Shown: piece after piece, positions 1 through 9,700 of the stretch
Position numbering within the stretch: position 1 is the stretch's first letter
Layout of the letters: each line of letters begins with the position of its first letter
Assembly: GCA_903904685.1 (NCBI GenBank)
Contig: CAIVDS010000058.1
Coordinates: forward strand, 85,302-149,301
Reading direction: 5' to 3'
DNA: 64,000 nucleotides
Source of the DNA: an uncultured Verrucomicrobiota bacterium
GTDB lineage: Bacteria; Verrucomicrobiota; Verrucomicrobiia; Opitutales; Opitutaceae
Made by a program: the position numbers and the translations under genes
Notes under the pieces: generated by a model
Database searches by the model: none
Told to the model about the DNA's origin: nothing
Seen by the model: the letters and a program-made list of their open reading frames with translations, nothing else

Positions 1-1784
1 TCTTTTGTCAGGGTATCGGGAGAGAGTGTTGCAAGCACTGTTCGGGCTTCGGCTTTTTGCTGCGTGCCAGCGAGGGCCAAGCCGTAGGGGAGGGTGATGA
101 CAGGTGAATTTTTCCAATGGTCGGCCACGGGCTTGAGAATTTCCAAGGCTTCGGTCGCCCGGTTTTGGGTACAGAGCACGAGAGCGTAGGTCGCCCGGTA
201 GGCGATGCTGTCAGGGAATTTCTTGAAATTTTCGACGGCGATTTGTTCGCCGGCGCGGAGGTCGTCACCGGTGAGCGTGGCGAAGAAGGCGTAGTTGTTG
301 GCAATCGACGGATCATCGGCCCGCAGTGAGTGGAGGCGTCGGAAGACCCGGCATTGGCCGGTGGCGTCGCGTTCGACTTGATAATGGCGGGCGAGCGTGC
401 CGAGGGCTTGTATGGCGATCTCGGGTTGGTCAGCGATGGCCCACAGAAGTGTGACGGCGTTATCCCAGAGACCCCAGCTGTAGAGCGTGTCGGCGGTGAA
501 AATAGTGCGTCCGCCATCGGAGGTGGCGCGGGATTGGAGTGTCTTCCACAGTTCTTGCGCAAGGCTGGTCTGGTTGAGTTGGCGGGCGGCCTGCAGTGTG
601 TAGGCAAGGCGGAGGGATTCGAGATCCGTGCCCCAGTCGGCATCTCTGGTCCATGCGAGCAGTGCGGACCAGTCTGCCAACTGACGGAGGGATTCGGCGA
701 TGCTGACTGCGGCCGGAAGTGCCTTTGTGAGTGTAGGCGGAAGCTTTTTAACCCACGCGATGGCTTCGCCGCTTCGTCCGATTTGATTGAGCCAGCTGAG
801 CAGCAATGCGATGTTTCCGGAGTCGACCGCATGGTTTTTTTCCATGATGGCAAGGACTTCGGCGAAGCGCGTTTTGTCCGTTTTTGAGAGGGCGAGCAGG
901 CAGTTGGGAATGTCGCCCAACGTGCATCGGGGATGGGCGCGGAGGGTGTCGGCCCAATGGAGCATGGCGGGCCGATCATCATGGATGAGCGCATCGGCAA
1001 GGAGGGTGCGCAAGACGTTGGCGCCCCATTCCACGCTGGCGGTCCATTTGCCGAGCAGATCAAGTCCGCGTTTGCGGTCGGTCTCGTCGTGGGCGTTGAG
1101 TAGGATTGTTCCAAGGGGGACTTCGTCGATCGGTAGCGGACCGTCGAGTCGCAGTGCTGTTTCGAAATGGGCGCGGGCGGTGGAAAACTCACCGCGGCGT
1201 CGGGCGATTTCGCCGAGCATCCGCTGGGCGTAGGGTGAGGCGGCAAGGCTGGTATTCGGAAGCGTGGCCAGGGCGCGTTCGGTTTCCTCCAATTGATTAT
1301 CCAGGAGGGCGTCCGCCGCCCATTGCAGGATGAGATCGGCGTTGCCCTGCATAAGGGAGGCTGCGTGGCGCGAGCAATCCACGGCGCGTGACTTGTTGCC
1401 GCCGAGTCTGGCCAGGGAGGCCGCCACCTGCCACGACTCCGACTGCTCCGGAGCGATTTCGAGTGCCTCGTGGACGGCTTCGGCGGCGTGATCGAGCCGT
1501 CCGGCGGCAAGCCATCCTCGGGCGATGCTGATGACGTTGCGCTGGTTCCACCAAGGGTAAATCCATACTATGGCGAGCGTGATCAGAATTCCTGCCCCAA
1601 CCGCTGCGTAAATGGTCCGGCGGAGTTTATGTTTGGCTTCGATCAAATCCAGCAACCGCCACCATTGCTCGCGAAGATCAAACGCAGCTTTTCGTTTCAG
1701 CCAGCCGCTCACTTTCTTGAAATTTGACTTCTCATCTTCTGAATCGGGAAGTCGGCTGTTATCTGCGTCGTGGGGAGGAGGCAT
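1..1784 (-). CDS. Membrane-anchored TPR-type protein, 3' end outside window
   Basis: The frame is open from an ATG at 1784-1782 to the left edge, so at least 594 residues are present and the C-terminus is missing. About 60 polar residues precede one hydrophobic segment (roughly residues 63-80, ending IVWIYPWW). The rest is made of Ala/Leu-rich helical pairs typical of tetratricopeptide repeats, for example WLAAGRLDHAAEAVHEAL and PYGLALAGTQQKAEARTVL. An N-terminal signal anchor with a periplasmic TPR scaffold is the likely topology. The gene diverges from ligA across 123 bp. Another minus-strand frame is also open over most of the region, but its product is Pro/Ser/Arg-rich and is a shadow. 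No enzymatic motif is visible, so a scaffold or assembly role is inference only. Confidence 0.72.
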   Translation of the reverse strand, partial: MPPPHDADNSRLPDSEDEKSNFKKVSGWLKRKAAFDLREQWWRLLDLIEAKHKLRRTIYAAVGAGILITLAIVWIYPWWNQRNVISIARGWLAAGRLDHAAEAVHEALEIAPEQSESWQVAASLARLGGNKSRAVDCSRHAASLMQGNADLILQWAADALLDNQLEETERALATLPNTSLAASPYAQRMLGEIARRRGEFSTARAHFETALRLDGPLPIDEVPLGTILLNAHDETDRKRGLDLLGKWTASVEWGANVLRTLLADALIHDDRPAMLHWADTLRAHPRCTLGDIPNCLLALSKTDKTRFAEVLAIMEKNHAVDSGNIALLLSWLNQIGRSGEAIAWVKKLPPTLTKALPAAVSIAESLRQLADWSALLAWTRDADWGTDLESLRLAYTLQAARQLNQTSLAQELWKTLQSRATSDGGRTIFTADTLYSWGLWDNAVTLLWAIADQPEIAIQALGTLARHYQVERDATGQCRVFRRLHSLRADDPSIANNYAFFATLTGDDLRAGEQIAVENFKKFPDSIAYRATYALVLCTQNRATEALEILKPVADHWKNSPVITLPYGLALAGTQQKAEARTVLATLSPDTLTK

Positions 1785-1871
1785 CTGGAGGGAGTGAACT
1801 TACGTTATCTTTACACATTGCTAAGTAAAAAACAAATCGATGGCTGGCGGTGATTGCCTCCTTGGATTTAA

Positions 1872-3953
<2,082 letters not shown>

Positions 3954-3964
3954 TTTTTACCTTT

Positions 3965-5125
3965 ATGACCGATGACCTTTTCTTAGAGGATTTGGAGCAT
4001 CGGGCGTTTTGGTATTTCTTCGACACGGCGCATCCGCACACGGGATTGATTCCCGATCGTGCGAAGGCCGATGGTTCCAAGCCGGGCGACATGGCCAGCA
4101 TCGCGGCGGTGGGGTTCGGACTCACCGCGCTGGCAATCGGTGCTGAACGCGGTTGGGAGTCGCGCGCCGAGTGCCAGGCCTGCGCCGAACGGGTGTTGCG
4201 CACATTGTGGCGGGATGTGCCGCACGAGCACGGGTTCTTTTTTCACTTTGTGGATATGCGCACGGCGGCACGAGGATGGAATTGTGAGGCGTCGAGCATC
4301 GACACGGCGCTGGCGTGTTTCGGAGCGTTGTCGGCCGGCCAGTATTTCGGCAGTGTGGTGGCGGAGCTGGCGCAGGCGATTTATGAGCGGGTGGACTGGG
4401 CTTGGATGACGGACAGTGCAGGGCTGATCCGGCATGGCTGGACGCCGGAAACCGGTTTCATGCGTTGGAGCTGGGATCAGTTTTCCGAGCATTGGGGCAT
4501 GACGCGGCTGGCGATGGCGTCATCGACGCATCCCGTGCCGGCGGGCGCGTGGACCGCTTGGAAGCGTACGCCGTGGGTCGAGTATGCGAGCGAACGGTTC
4601 CTGCATCATCCGCCGCTGTTCGTGCACCAGTTTCCGCAGGCGTGGCTCGACTGGCGCGGGTTTACCGACGAGGTGAGCGGAGTTAATTTTTTCGCCAACG
4701 CCAGCGTGGCGACGCGGGCGCAAAAGCAGTTTTGTCTCGATCTGCGCGGACGATTTCCCGGCTACGAGGGAAATGTGTGGGGGCTTACGTCGTCGGATGG
4801 AGCGGCGGGTTACGTCGATTGGGGCGGGCCGCCGGTACGGGTGGGTGAGGTGGATTTGCGTATCGATGGCACGGTGGTTCCGTGCGCGGCGGCGGGTTCG
4901 CTGCCGTTTGTGCCGGTGGACTGTCTGGCGGCGCTGCGCGAGATGCATGCTCGCTGGGGCGACAGAATTTACGGGCCGTATGGCTTTGCCGATGCGTTTA
5001 ATCCGCAGACCGGTTGGGTGGGCACCGATGTGATCGGTATCGACCAAGGTATCACGCTTCTCATGGCGGAGAACTTGCGGACAGGCTTTATCTGGAAGTT
5101 AATGGAACAGTGGCGACCGCTCTAA
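3965..5125 (+). CDS. Glycoamylase-domain protein, GH144 endo-beta-1,2-glucanase-like
   Basis: The 386 residues resemble the glycoamylase domain (PF10091), whose characterised members are GH144 endo-beta-1,2-glucanases. Recognisable features are the opening LEHRAFWYFFDTAHPHTGLI, the following DMASIAAVGFGLTALAIGAE, and the later aromatic-rich blocks WSWDQFSEHWGM, FVHQFPQAW and VWGLTSSDG. The end (YGFADAFNP...GIDQGITLLMAENL) is also typical of the family. No signal peptide is visible, so the protein may act in the cytoplasm on imported oligosaccharides, unlike exported relatives. It lies 11 bp after ligA and could be co-transcribed, though function gives no link. Substrate is inferred from family only. 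Confidence 0.8.
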   Translation: MTDDLFLEDLEHRAFWYFFDTAHPHTGLIPDRAKADGSKPGDMASIAAVGFGLTALAIGAERGWESRAECQACAERVLRTLWRDVPHEHGFFFHFVDMRTAARGWNCEASSIDTALACFGALSAGQYFGSVVAELAQAIYERVDWAWMTDSAGLIRHGWTPETGFMRWSWDQFSEHWGMTRLAMASSTHPVPAGAWTAWKRTPWVEYASERFLHHPPLFVHQFPQAWLDWRGFTDEVSGVNFFANASVATRAQKQFCLDLRGRFPGYEGNVWGLTSSDGAAGYVDWGGPPVRVGEVDLRIDGTVVPCAAAGSLPFVPVDCLAALREMHARWGDRIYGPYGFADAFNPQTGWVGTDVIGIDQGITLLMAENLRTGFIWKLMEQWRPL

Positions 5126-5130
5126 TAAAT

Positions 5131-5154
5131 CGCCGAAGCCATAAGAGTTCGGCG
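5131..5154 (-). terminator. Hairpin terminator for the oxidoreductase/ThuA operon
   Basis: A perfect 7-bp inverted repeat CGCCGAA / TTCGGCG is separated by a 10-nt loop. Read on the minus strand it is followed by ATTTATT, a short U-rich tail. It lies between two convergent genes, just past the minus-strand oxidoreductase stop. Confidence 0.5.
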
Positions 5155-5185
5155 ACGAGGCACGGCACGTGCAGTTTGATGCGAA

Positions 5186-6253
5186 TCAGACTTTGATCGG
5201 CGCGCCCTTGGTGTCGGAGGCGATACAGGCGTCGAGGACTTTCTGGACCTCGGCACCGCGGGCGAAGTCGGGTTGGTCCTGCTTGCCGGTGCGGATGCTC
5301 TTGATGAAACGGGCGTAGTTGTTGGGCGTGGGCTTTGCCTCGACGGTGATCCACTCGGCCTTGTCGAGTGAGGTGCCGGCACAGAGTTTGTAACTCGTGG
5401 TCGAACGCTCGGAATCGATATCTATGGAGCCTTTGGTGCCTGAGATTTTTAGGAAAAGCCGATTGGCGTGTCCGCCGGACCAACGGGTGGTATGGATGGT
5501 GCCGAGCGCGCCGTTGGCGAACTCGACGGTCATCACGGCGGAGTCGTTGGCATCGAGGACATATTCGCCGACCCGGTTGCCCGGGGCCTTGTCGAAGGTC
5601 TTTAGCTTGCAGTAAACGGTTTTGATCGGGCCGGCGGGGAAGGTAGCGAAATCGACGATATGGACACCGATATCGCCGAGGACACCACGACTGCCGTGCT
5701 TGGTGGAGAGGCGCCAAAGCCAAGCGGACTTGGTGCGCCAGTCGCCCCAAATCTTGCTGGGAAGCCATGACTGAAGGTAGTTCGCCTCGACGTGGCGAAT
5801 CTCGCCAAGCTTGCCGGAGGCGATCACGGTGGCGACGGCCTGGATGGCCGACCAGTTGCGGTAAGAAAGGTTTACCATGTTGATGACGCCGGCCTTCTTG
5901 GCGGCGGCGACCATCTTCTTCGCGTCGGCATGGTTGAGCGCGAGTGGCTTTTCGCACAGGACGTGTTTGCCCGCCTTGAGGCATTGGATCGACTGAGCTG
6001 CGTGGAAGGCGTCGGGCGTGACGATCGAGACGGCGTCGAATTCGTTCCAAGCGAGAAGCTCATCAACCGAGTTGAATATGGCGGGAACACCGTGGTCTGC
6101 TGCGAATTTTTCGAGTCGTTCACGGCTTACATCGACGGCGGCGGCGAGTTTGCAACCGGGGATTTCCTTGAAGCACTTGGCATGGCTGTTGGCCATGCCG
6201 CCTGTGCCGATGATGGCGAGGCGGATAACGGGAGTTTTTTTAGAAGAAGACAT
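5186..6253 (-). CDS. Gfo/Idh/MocA family NAD(P)-dependent oxidoreductase
   Basis: 355 residues. The N-terminal Rossmann motif IGTGGMANSHAKCF and the family signature CEKPLA (catalytic Lys in EKP) are both present, followed by the C-terminal alpha/beta domain with HVEANYLQSW and GVLGDIGVHIVD. Such enzymes oxidise or reduce sugars and inositols. I chose the ATG at 6253 (protein starting MSSSKKTPVI) because it gives the normal spacing to the Rossmann motif; the frame is open about 120 bp further upstream but crosses into the preceding gene. It follows the ThuA-like gene by 8 bp. The pair recalls the rhizobial thuA-thuB set, in which ThuB is a member of this family and 3-keto sugars are produced. 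Substrate is unknown. Confidence 0.9.
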   Translation of the reverse strand: MSSSKKTPVIRLAIIGTGGMANSHAKCFKEIPGCKLAAAVDVSRERLEKFAADHGVPAIFNSVDELLAWNEFDAVSIVTPDAFHAAQSIQCLKAGKHVLCEKPLALNHADAKKMVAAAKKAGVINMVNLSYRNWSAIQAVATVIASGKLGEIRHVEANYLQSWLPSKIWGDWRTKSAWLWRLSTKHGSRGVLGDIGVHIVDFATFPAGPIKTVYCKLKTFDKAPGNRVGEYVLDANDSAVMTVEFANGALGTIHTTRWSGGHANRLFLKISGTKGSIDIDSERSTTSYKLCAGTSLDKAEWITVEAKPTPNNYARFIKSIRTGKQDQPDFARGAEVQKVLDACIASDTKGAPIKV

Positions 6254-6261
6254 GGATAGGA

Positions 6262-7032
6262 TTATTTGTGACCGACAGTGGGACGGGCTGCGGATTCGGA
6301 GTCGACAGGGAGTAGTTCGAGCGGCTTGGCGTTGGGGCACATGTCGGGAATGCGAACAGTCGCGCGGGCCCAACGAACGGCATTGGTGATTACCTGCTGA
6401 ACCTGCTTGTGGTGGTATGTCGGATAGGTTTCGTGGCCGGGGCGGAAGTAGAAAATACGACCGTTGCCGCGTTGCCAGGTGGCGCCGCTGCGGAAGACTT
6501 CACCTCCGGTGAACCACGAAATGAAGATCAGCTGATCGGGCTCTGGGATACCGAAGGGCTCGCCATACATTTCTTCGGAGGGGATCTCGAAATACTCACC
6601 GATGCCCTGCGTGATGGGATGCGCGGGATTGATGTTCCAGAGGCGCTCTTTATCGGTCGCCTCGCGCCATTTGAGGGAGCATGTGGTGCCGAGGAGAGAC
6701 TTGAAGATTTTGGCGTAGTGGGCGGAGTGGAGGGCGATGAGCCCCATTCCCTCGAGCACGCGGATTTTCACCTTGGCGACAACGGCGTCCTGCACATCGC
6801 CGTGGGCCATGTGGCCCCACCAGATAAGGACGTCGGTGTCGGCGAGGATGGCGTCGGTAAGGCCGTTCTCGGGTTGGTCGAGCCAGGCGGTGCGCACGGT
6901 GAAGTCGGCGTTGGAGCGGAGGAAGCCTGCGATGGTTTCGTGCATGCCCTGCGGATAGAGGGCGGTGACCTTCGGGTTCTTCTTTTCGTGGCGGAATTCG
7001 CCCCAGACGGTGACACGGATGGTTTGGCTCAT
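6262..7032 (-). CDS. ThuA-like (trehalose utilization) domain protein
   Basis: 256 residues with the ThuA domain, a class I glutamine-amidotransferase-like fold. Marker segments are [11 protein letters not shown] at the start, [26 protein letters not shown] (the His-rich nucleophile-elbow region of the fold), [15 protein letters not shown] and the ending [13 protein letters not shown]. In rhizobia ThuA works with a Gfo/Idh/MocA dehydrogenase in disaccharide catabolism through keto-sugars, and the next gene here is such a dehydrogenase. The two form an operon (8-bp gap) divergent from an AraC regulator. Its exact chemistry remains poorly defined in the whole family. Confidence 0.85.
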   Translation of the reverse strand: MSQTIRVTVWGEFRHEKKNPKVTALYPQGMHETIAGFLRSNADFTVRTAWLDQPENGLTDAILADTDVLIWWGHMAHGDVQDAVVAKVKIRVLEGMGLIALHSAHYAKIFKSLLGTTCSLKWREATDKERLWNINPAHPITQGIGEYFEIPSEEMYGEPFGIPEPDQLIFISWFTGGEVFRSGATWQRGNGRIFYFRPGHETYPTYHHKQVQQVITNAVRWARATVRIPDMCPNAKPLELLPVDSESAARPTVGHK

Positions 7033-7180
7033 AACACTTTTACGATTTTTAGGGGAGGGACAGGGTTGGGATGCGTTTCAATCGCTTCCTAGGTAAACAC
7101 GCTTGATTGAGCGCTGCCCTGTAAATTTGAGCAATAATCGGAGATCGTATTTCTCTGCGATTTATAGCAAAAAACCGATC
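7033..7180. promoter_or_regulatory. Divergent control region between ThuA-like operon and AraC gene
   Basis: The 148-bp gap separates the oppositely oriented ThuA-like operon and AraC-type gene and must hold both promoters. It is AT-richer than the flanking genes. I could not pick a convincing -35/-10 pair or a clean operator repeat by eye, so only its position supports a regulatory role. Confidence 0.4.
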
Positions 7181-8059
7181 ATGGCGGTTATCCTTGAACA
7201 ACAGGCGGCGTATGAGCGCGACCTGGAGGCGGCGCTGGCACGGTTGCGTGCGGGTAAGGCGCACGTGCATGTGCCGAAGTTGGTGGCATTGCATCGGAGG
7301 AAGCAGCGGTCACATTTTCATCCGACACCGGAGTTATTTGTGCAGACGGGAGGGGCGACGGAATTCGAGTGTCCGGGGGAGGAGTTTACATTGGGCACGG
7401 GGGAGCTGGCGGTGATGCCGCGCGGGGTGCCTCATGCGGAAACGCCGATTGATCGGCGGACGCCGTACGGGGTGCTCGTATGCATGCACTCGCGGGACGG
7501 GTTTGCGTTGCATCGCGGCCGGGCGGCCCATGATCGGGGTATACAGGGCTGGGGCACGGAGCGACTAGTCAGTCCGCGAGGGCGAGAGGCGTTTCGTTAT
7601 CTCGACGATGTGGCGGAGGCAGACAAGGTGCCGGTGGAGCATCGTCCGCGATTTGTCGCCGGATTAGTGGACGCATTTTTAGTGACGATGCTTGGGGAGT
7701 TGCACCGGCCTGCGGTCGTGAGCGACGCGCTGTCGCCCTACGTGCGCGAGGCGGAAAAACTGGCCCGGACGATGTTAGCGGATCCGGAGTTGTCGGTGGA
7801 GAGGCTGGCGGCCTCGGCAGGGTGCGCGACGGACACGCTGTCGCGGCAGTTTCACCGCGAGCGCGGAGTCACGTTGACGACATGGATCGCAAAGGAGCGA
7901 GTGGCGCTCGCGAAGGATTTGCTGGCCGACGCGCGCTACAACGTGGCCGAGGTAGGCTGGGCGTGCGGGTTTAGCGCGCCGTCCTATTTTATACGTGTGT
8001 TTCGCACGCACACAGGCATGACGCCGCGGGCGTGGCGGGTGTCGGCAAGGCCGGGGTGA
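7181..8059 (+). CDS. AraC family transcriptional regulator with cupin-like sensor domain
   Basis: 292 residues from the ATG at 7181. The first half looks like an AraC-type cupin sensor (HFHPTPELFVQTGG, ELAVMPRGVPHAE). The last ~100 residues hold two helix-turn-helix motifs: LSVERLAASAGCATDTLSRQF and YNVAEVGWACGFSAPSYFIR, ending FRTHTGMTPRAWR, the classical AraC signature. The frame extends upstream to 7103, but the earlier residues do not resemble the family and would occupy the divergent promoter region. Its position opposite the ThuA/oxidoreductase operon suggests it controls that operon in response to a sugar, which is inference. Confidence 0.88.
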   Translation: MAVILEQQAAYERDLEAALARLRAGKAHVHVPKLVALHRRKQRSHFHPTPELFVQTGGATEFECPGEEFTLGTGELAVMPRGVPHAETPIDRRTPYGVLVCMHSRDGFALHRGRAAHDRGIQGWGTERLVSPRGREAFRYLDDVAEADKVPVEHRPRFVAGLVDAFLVTMLGELHRPAVVSDALSPYVREAEKLARTMLADPELSVERLAASAGCATDTLSRQFHRERGVTLTTWIAKERVALAKDLLADARYNVAEVGWACGFSAPSYFIRVFRTHTGMTPRAWRVSARPG

Positions 8060-8116
8060 GGCCGCAGAAGACACAAACGGCGGACTGAGGTCGCCTCTAT
8101 CTGTCGTCGAATCTGA

Positions 8117-8632
8117 TTACAGTCCCTTTTTCTGCAGTTCGGCTTCGAGCTGGCGCATGAAGGACTGGGCGTCGGTCGGATTGGGACGGTAGCCGGGCTT
8201 GCTGATTTTGGTGAAACCAGGGCGGCCTTGGTTGTCGATGATCCACTTGCCGGTCACGCCATCGCTGAAGGTGACTTCGCCGCTGGCAATGGCACCCGGG
8301 ATGAGTGTGACGCCATCGACCGACACCGTGACGCTGCCACCGCCTGCGGCGGGTGCGTCGGCAACATCGTCCTCAGGGGGCAGGTCGTCACCATCGGCGG
8401 CTGCGGGCGGAACAGGAGAGTCTTTGTCGGGCGTTTTGCTGACGTCGCTCGTATCGACCTTCTTGGGCGGATCCTTGAGTTGGAGGTTCAGGTCGTCCAC
8501 GAGGAAGCGGACGTCCATGTAGGTCATGGCTACGTTGAACTGCTCGCGAAGTTTTTTCTGGATGACGGAGAGGTTGTCGCCAGCGGCAACCCAACTGGAG
8601 ACGGCGGCGGTTTGTTCTGGTGTGAGTATCAT
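8117..8632 (-). CDS. Conserved hypothetical protein with N-terminal helix-turn-helix-like region
   Basis: 171 residues, family not recognised with certainty. Residues 1-50 are helical and resemble a small DNA-binding or recruitment module (LTPEQTAAVSSWVAAGDNLS, then VIQKKLREQF). A Pro/Asp-rich linker (about 55-95) follows, then a beta-rich segment with SGEVTFSDGVTGKWIIDNQG. The end resembles a short helical tail (DAQSFMRQLEAELQKKGL). Codon use and composition are normal, the linker separates two ordered parts, and no competing frame looks better, so I take it as a real gene. Function unknown. Confidence 0.7.
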   Translation of the reverse strand: MILTPEQTAAVSSWVAAGDNLSVIQKKLREQFNVAMTYMDVRFLVDDLNLQLKDPPKKVDTSDVSKTPDKDSPVPPAAADGDDLPPEDDVADAPAAGGGSVTVSVDGVTLIPGAIASGEVTFSDGVTGKWIIDNQGRPGFTKISKPGYRPNPTDAQSFMRQLEAELQKKGL

Positions 8633-8763
8633 GGGTGGTGTTTGTGAAGGCTAAGAGCTCGGAGCCGAGAGTCTAGAGCTTTAGACGGGCGCAGGCTGGT
8701 CGGTACAGCCGTCTGGTTTGGACTGTTCGATGGATCCCCGAGGGTTCACCTTTGTGCGTGCCG

Positions 8764-9089
8764 TTACGAACATGTATAGTTGAAGCTGATGCGCCCGTCA
8801 TCCATGCGGTTGGCGGCGACTTCGTGGCTGAGCCAGGTTTCGAAGAGCATCACGTTGTCCATCTAGGTGGTGTAGAGGCGGTTTTCGTCGCAGACCCAGT
8901 GGCATTCGCCAGCGGGATCGTCGTTCAGGCGGGCGAGACCCTTGGTGGGAGCTTTTCGCAGTAGATGAACGTGGGAAACCAGGCTTTGAGCGGCATGGGC
9001 GGAGCGTTTAGAGCGGAGGCATCGGAGTCTACAGCGGAAATTTTTCGGGCGGACTCGCTCGACAGGTCGAGGAGGGAGGTTAGTAACAT
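8764..9089 (-). pseudogene. Decayed 2OG-Fe(II) oxygenase (TIGR02466-type) remnant
   Basis: Reading from an ATG at 9089 gives MPLKAWFPTFIYCEKLP about 30 residues in, which strongly recalls the start of the TIGR02466 putative 2OG-Fe(II) oxygenase family. That frame stops at 8925-8927. A +1 frame then continues the same protein (GLARLNDDPAGECHWVCDEN) and meets an in-frame TAG at 8863-8865. Immediately after, the family's C-terminus appears (MLFETWLSHEVAANRMDD, then GRISFNY) and ends at 8764. So there is one frameshift, one nonsense codon, and a missing middle that should hold most iron ligands. The remnant cannot be functional. Family assignment rests on memory of the two conserved ends. Confidence 0.68.
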
Positions 9090-9092
9090 CGC

Positions 9093-9368
9093 ATGTCGTT
9101 AATCGAGGGTATCGTGGGCTTTTATGCGATGATGTCGTTCATCACACTGGGGCTCTACGCTTGGGACAAGCGGGCGGCGAAACAGCCGGGCGCGCAACGT
9201 GTGCGCGAACGTACGCTGCACTTGTGGGCGTTTGCGGGCGGGGTCGGCGGTGCGTTGTTCGGGCAGTTTTGGCTGCGGCACAAGACGCGGCATACGTCGT
9301 TTGCCATGCTGACGGCGCTGGCTTGCGCCGTCCACGCAGGATTGTGGGCGATGTTGCTTGCGGGATGA
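9093..9368 (+). CDS. DUF1294 small membrane protein
   Basis: 91 residues with the DUF1294 signature: a first hydrophobic helix, then YAWDKRAAKQ, the Arg-rich RVRERTLHLWAF, the Gly-rich GGVGGALFGQFWLRHKT, and a final hydrophobic helix. Expected topology is two to three membrane helices. Role unknown across the family. The start codon lies only 3 bp from the start of the degraded oxygenase on the other strand, and a second degraded gene follows, so it sits intact inside a decayed patch. Confidence 0.88.
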   Translation: MSLIEGIVGFYAMMSFITLGLYAWDKRAAKQPGAQRVRERTLHLWAFAGGVGGALFGQFWLRHKTRHTSFAMLTALACAVHAGLWAMLLAG

Positions 9369-9394
9369 CGGGAGAGACGACCCCGATGGCCGCC

Positions 9395-9600
9395 TCAGTA
9401 GACGCGGGCGGCGGGACCGATCTTGTAGGCGTCGCCAAGAAGGACGCCTTTGAATCGCTATGGTCGGCGATGATCTTGATGTCGGGCATGATCTACTCGG
9501 CGTGGCGCTTGACGAGTCCGCCGCCGACGGAGCTAAGGGAGCGCGCTAGGCCACCGGCAGTGAGAAGAGCGACTTTCTTTGGACAGACAAGTGTGCTCAT
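9395..9600 (-). pseudogene. Remnant of pyrophosphate-dependent 6-phosphofructokinase N-terminus
   Basis: From the ATG at 9600 the frame reads KKVALLTAGGLARSLSSVGG, close to the first strand and nucleotide-binding loop of PPi-dependent phosphofructokinases (usual form LTAGGLAPCLSSAVGGLI). It is broken by TAG at 9493-9495, resumes as MPDIKIIADHSDSKA, then needs a frameshift to read FLGDAYKIGPAARVY before a stop at 9395-9397. Only about 65 of roughly 400 residues remain, and the DUF1294 gene follows at once. Non-functional. Assignment is from recall of the family N-terminus. Confidence 0.6.
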
Positions 9601-9700
9601 GATTCGTAAAAAAACGAACAAATTTGCCGGTCAGTCCCATGCCATCGAATAGGGATCGTGCGCGCGGGATTGGCAAAAAAGGCACGAGTATTGAGGGGTG

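Noticed and set aside
8..1510. A 500-codon open frame on the minus strand
   Set aside because: Its product is very rich in Pro, Ser, Arg and Thr with no fold; the neighbouring frame from ATG 1784 gives a normal TPR protein.
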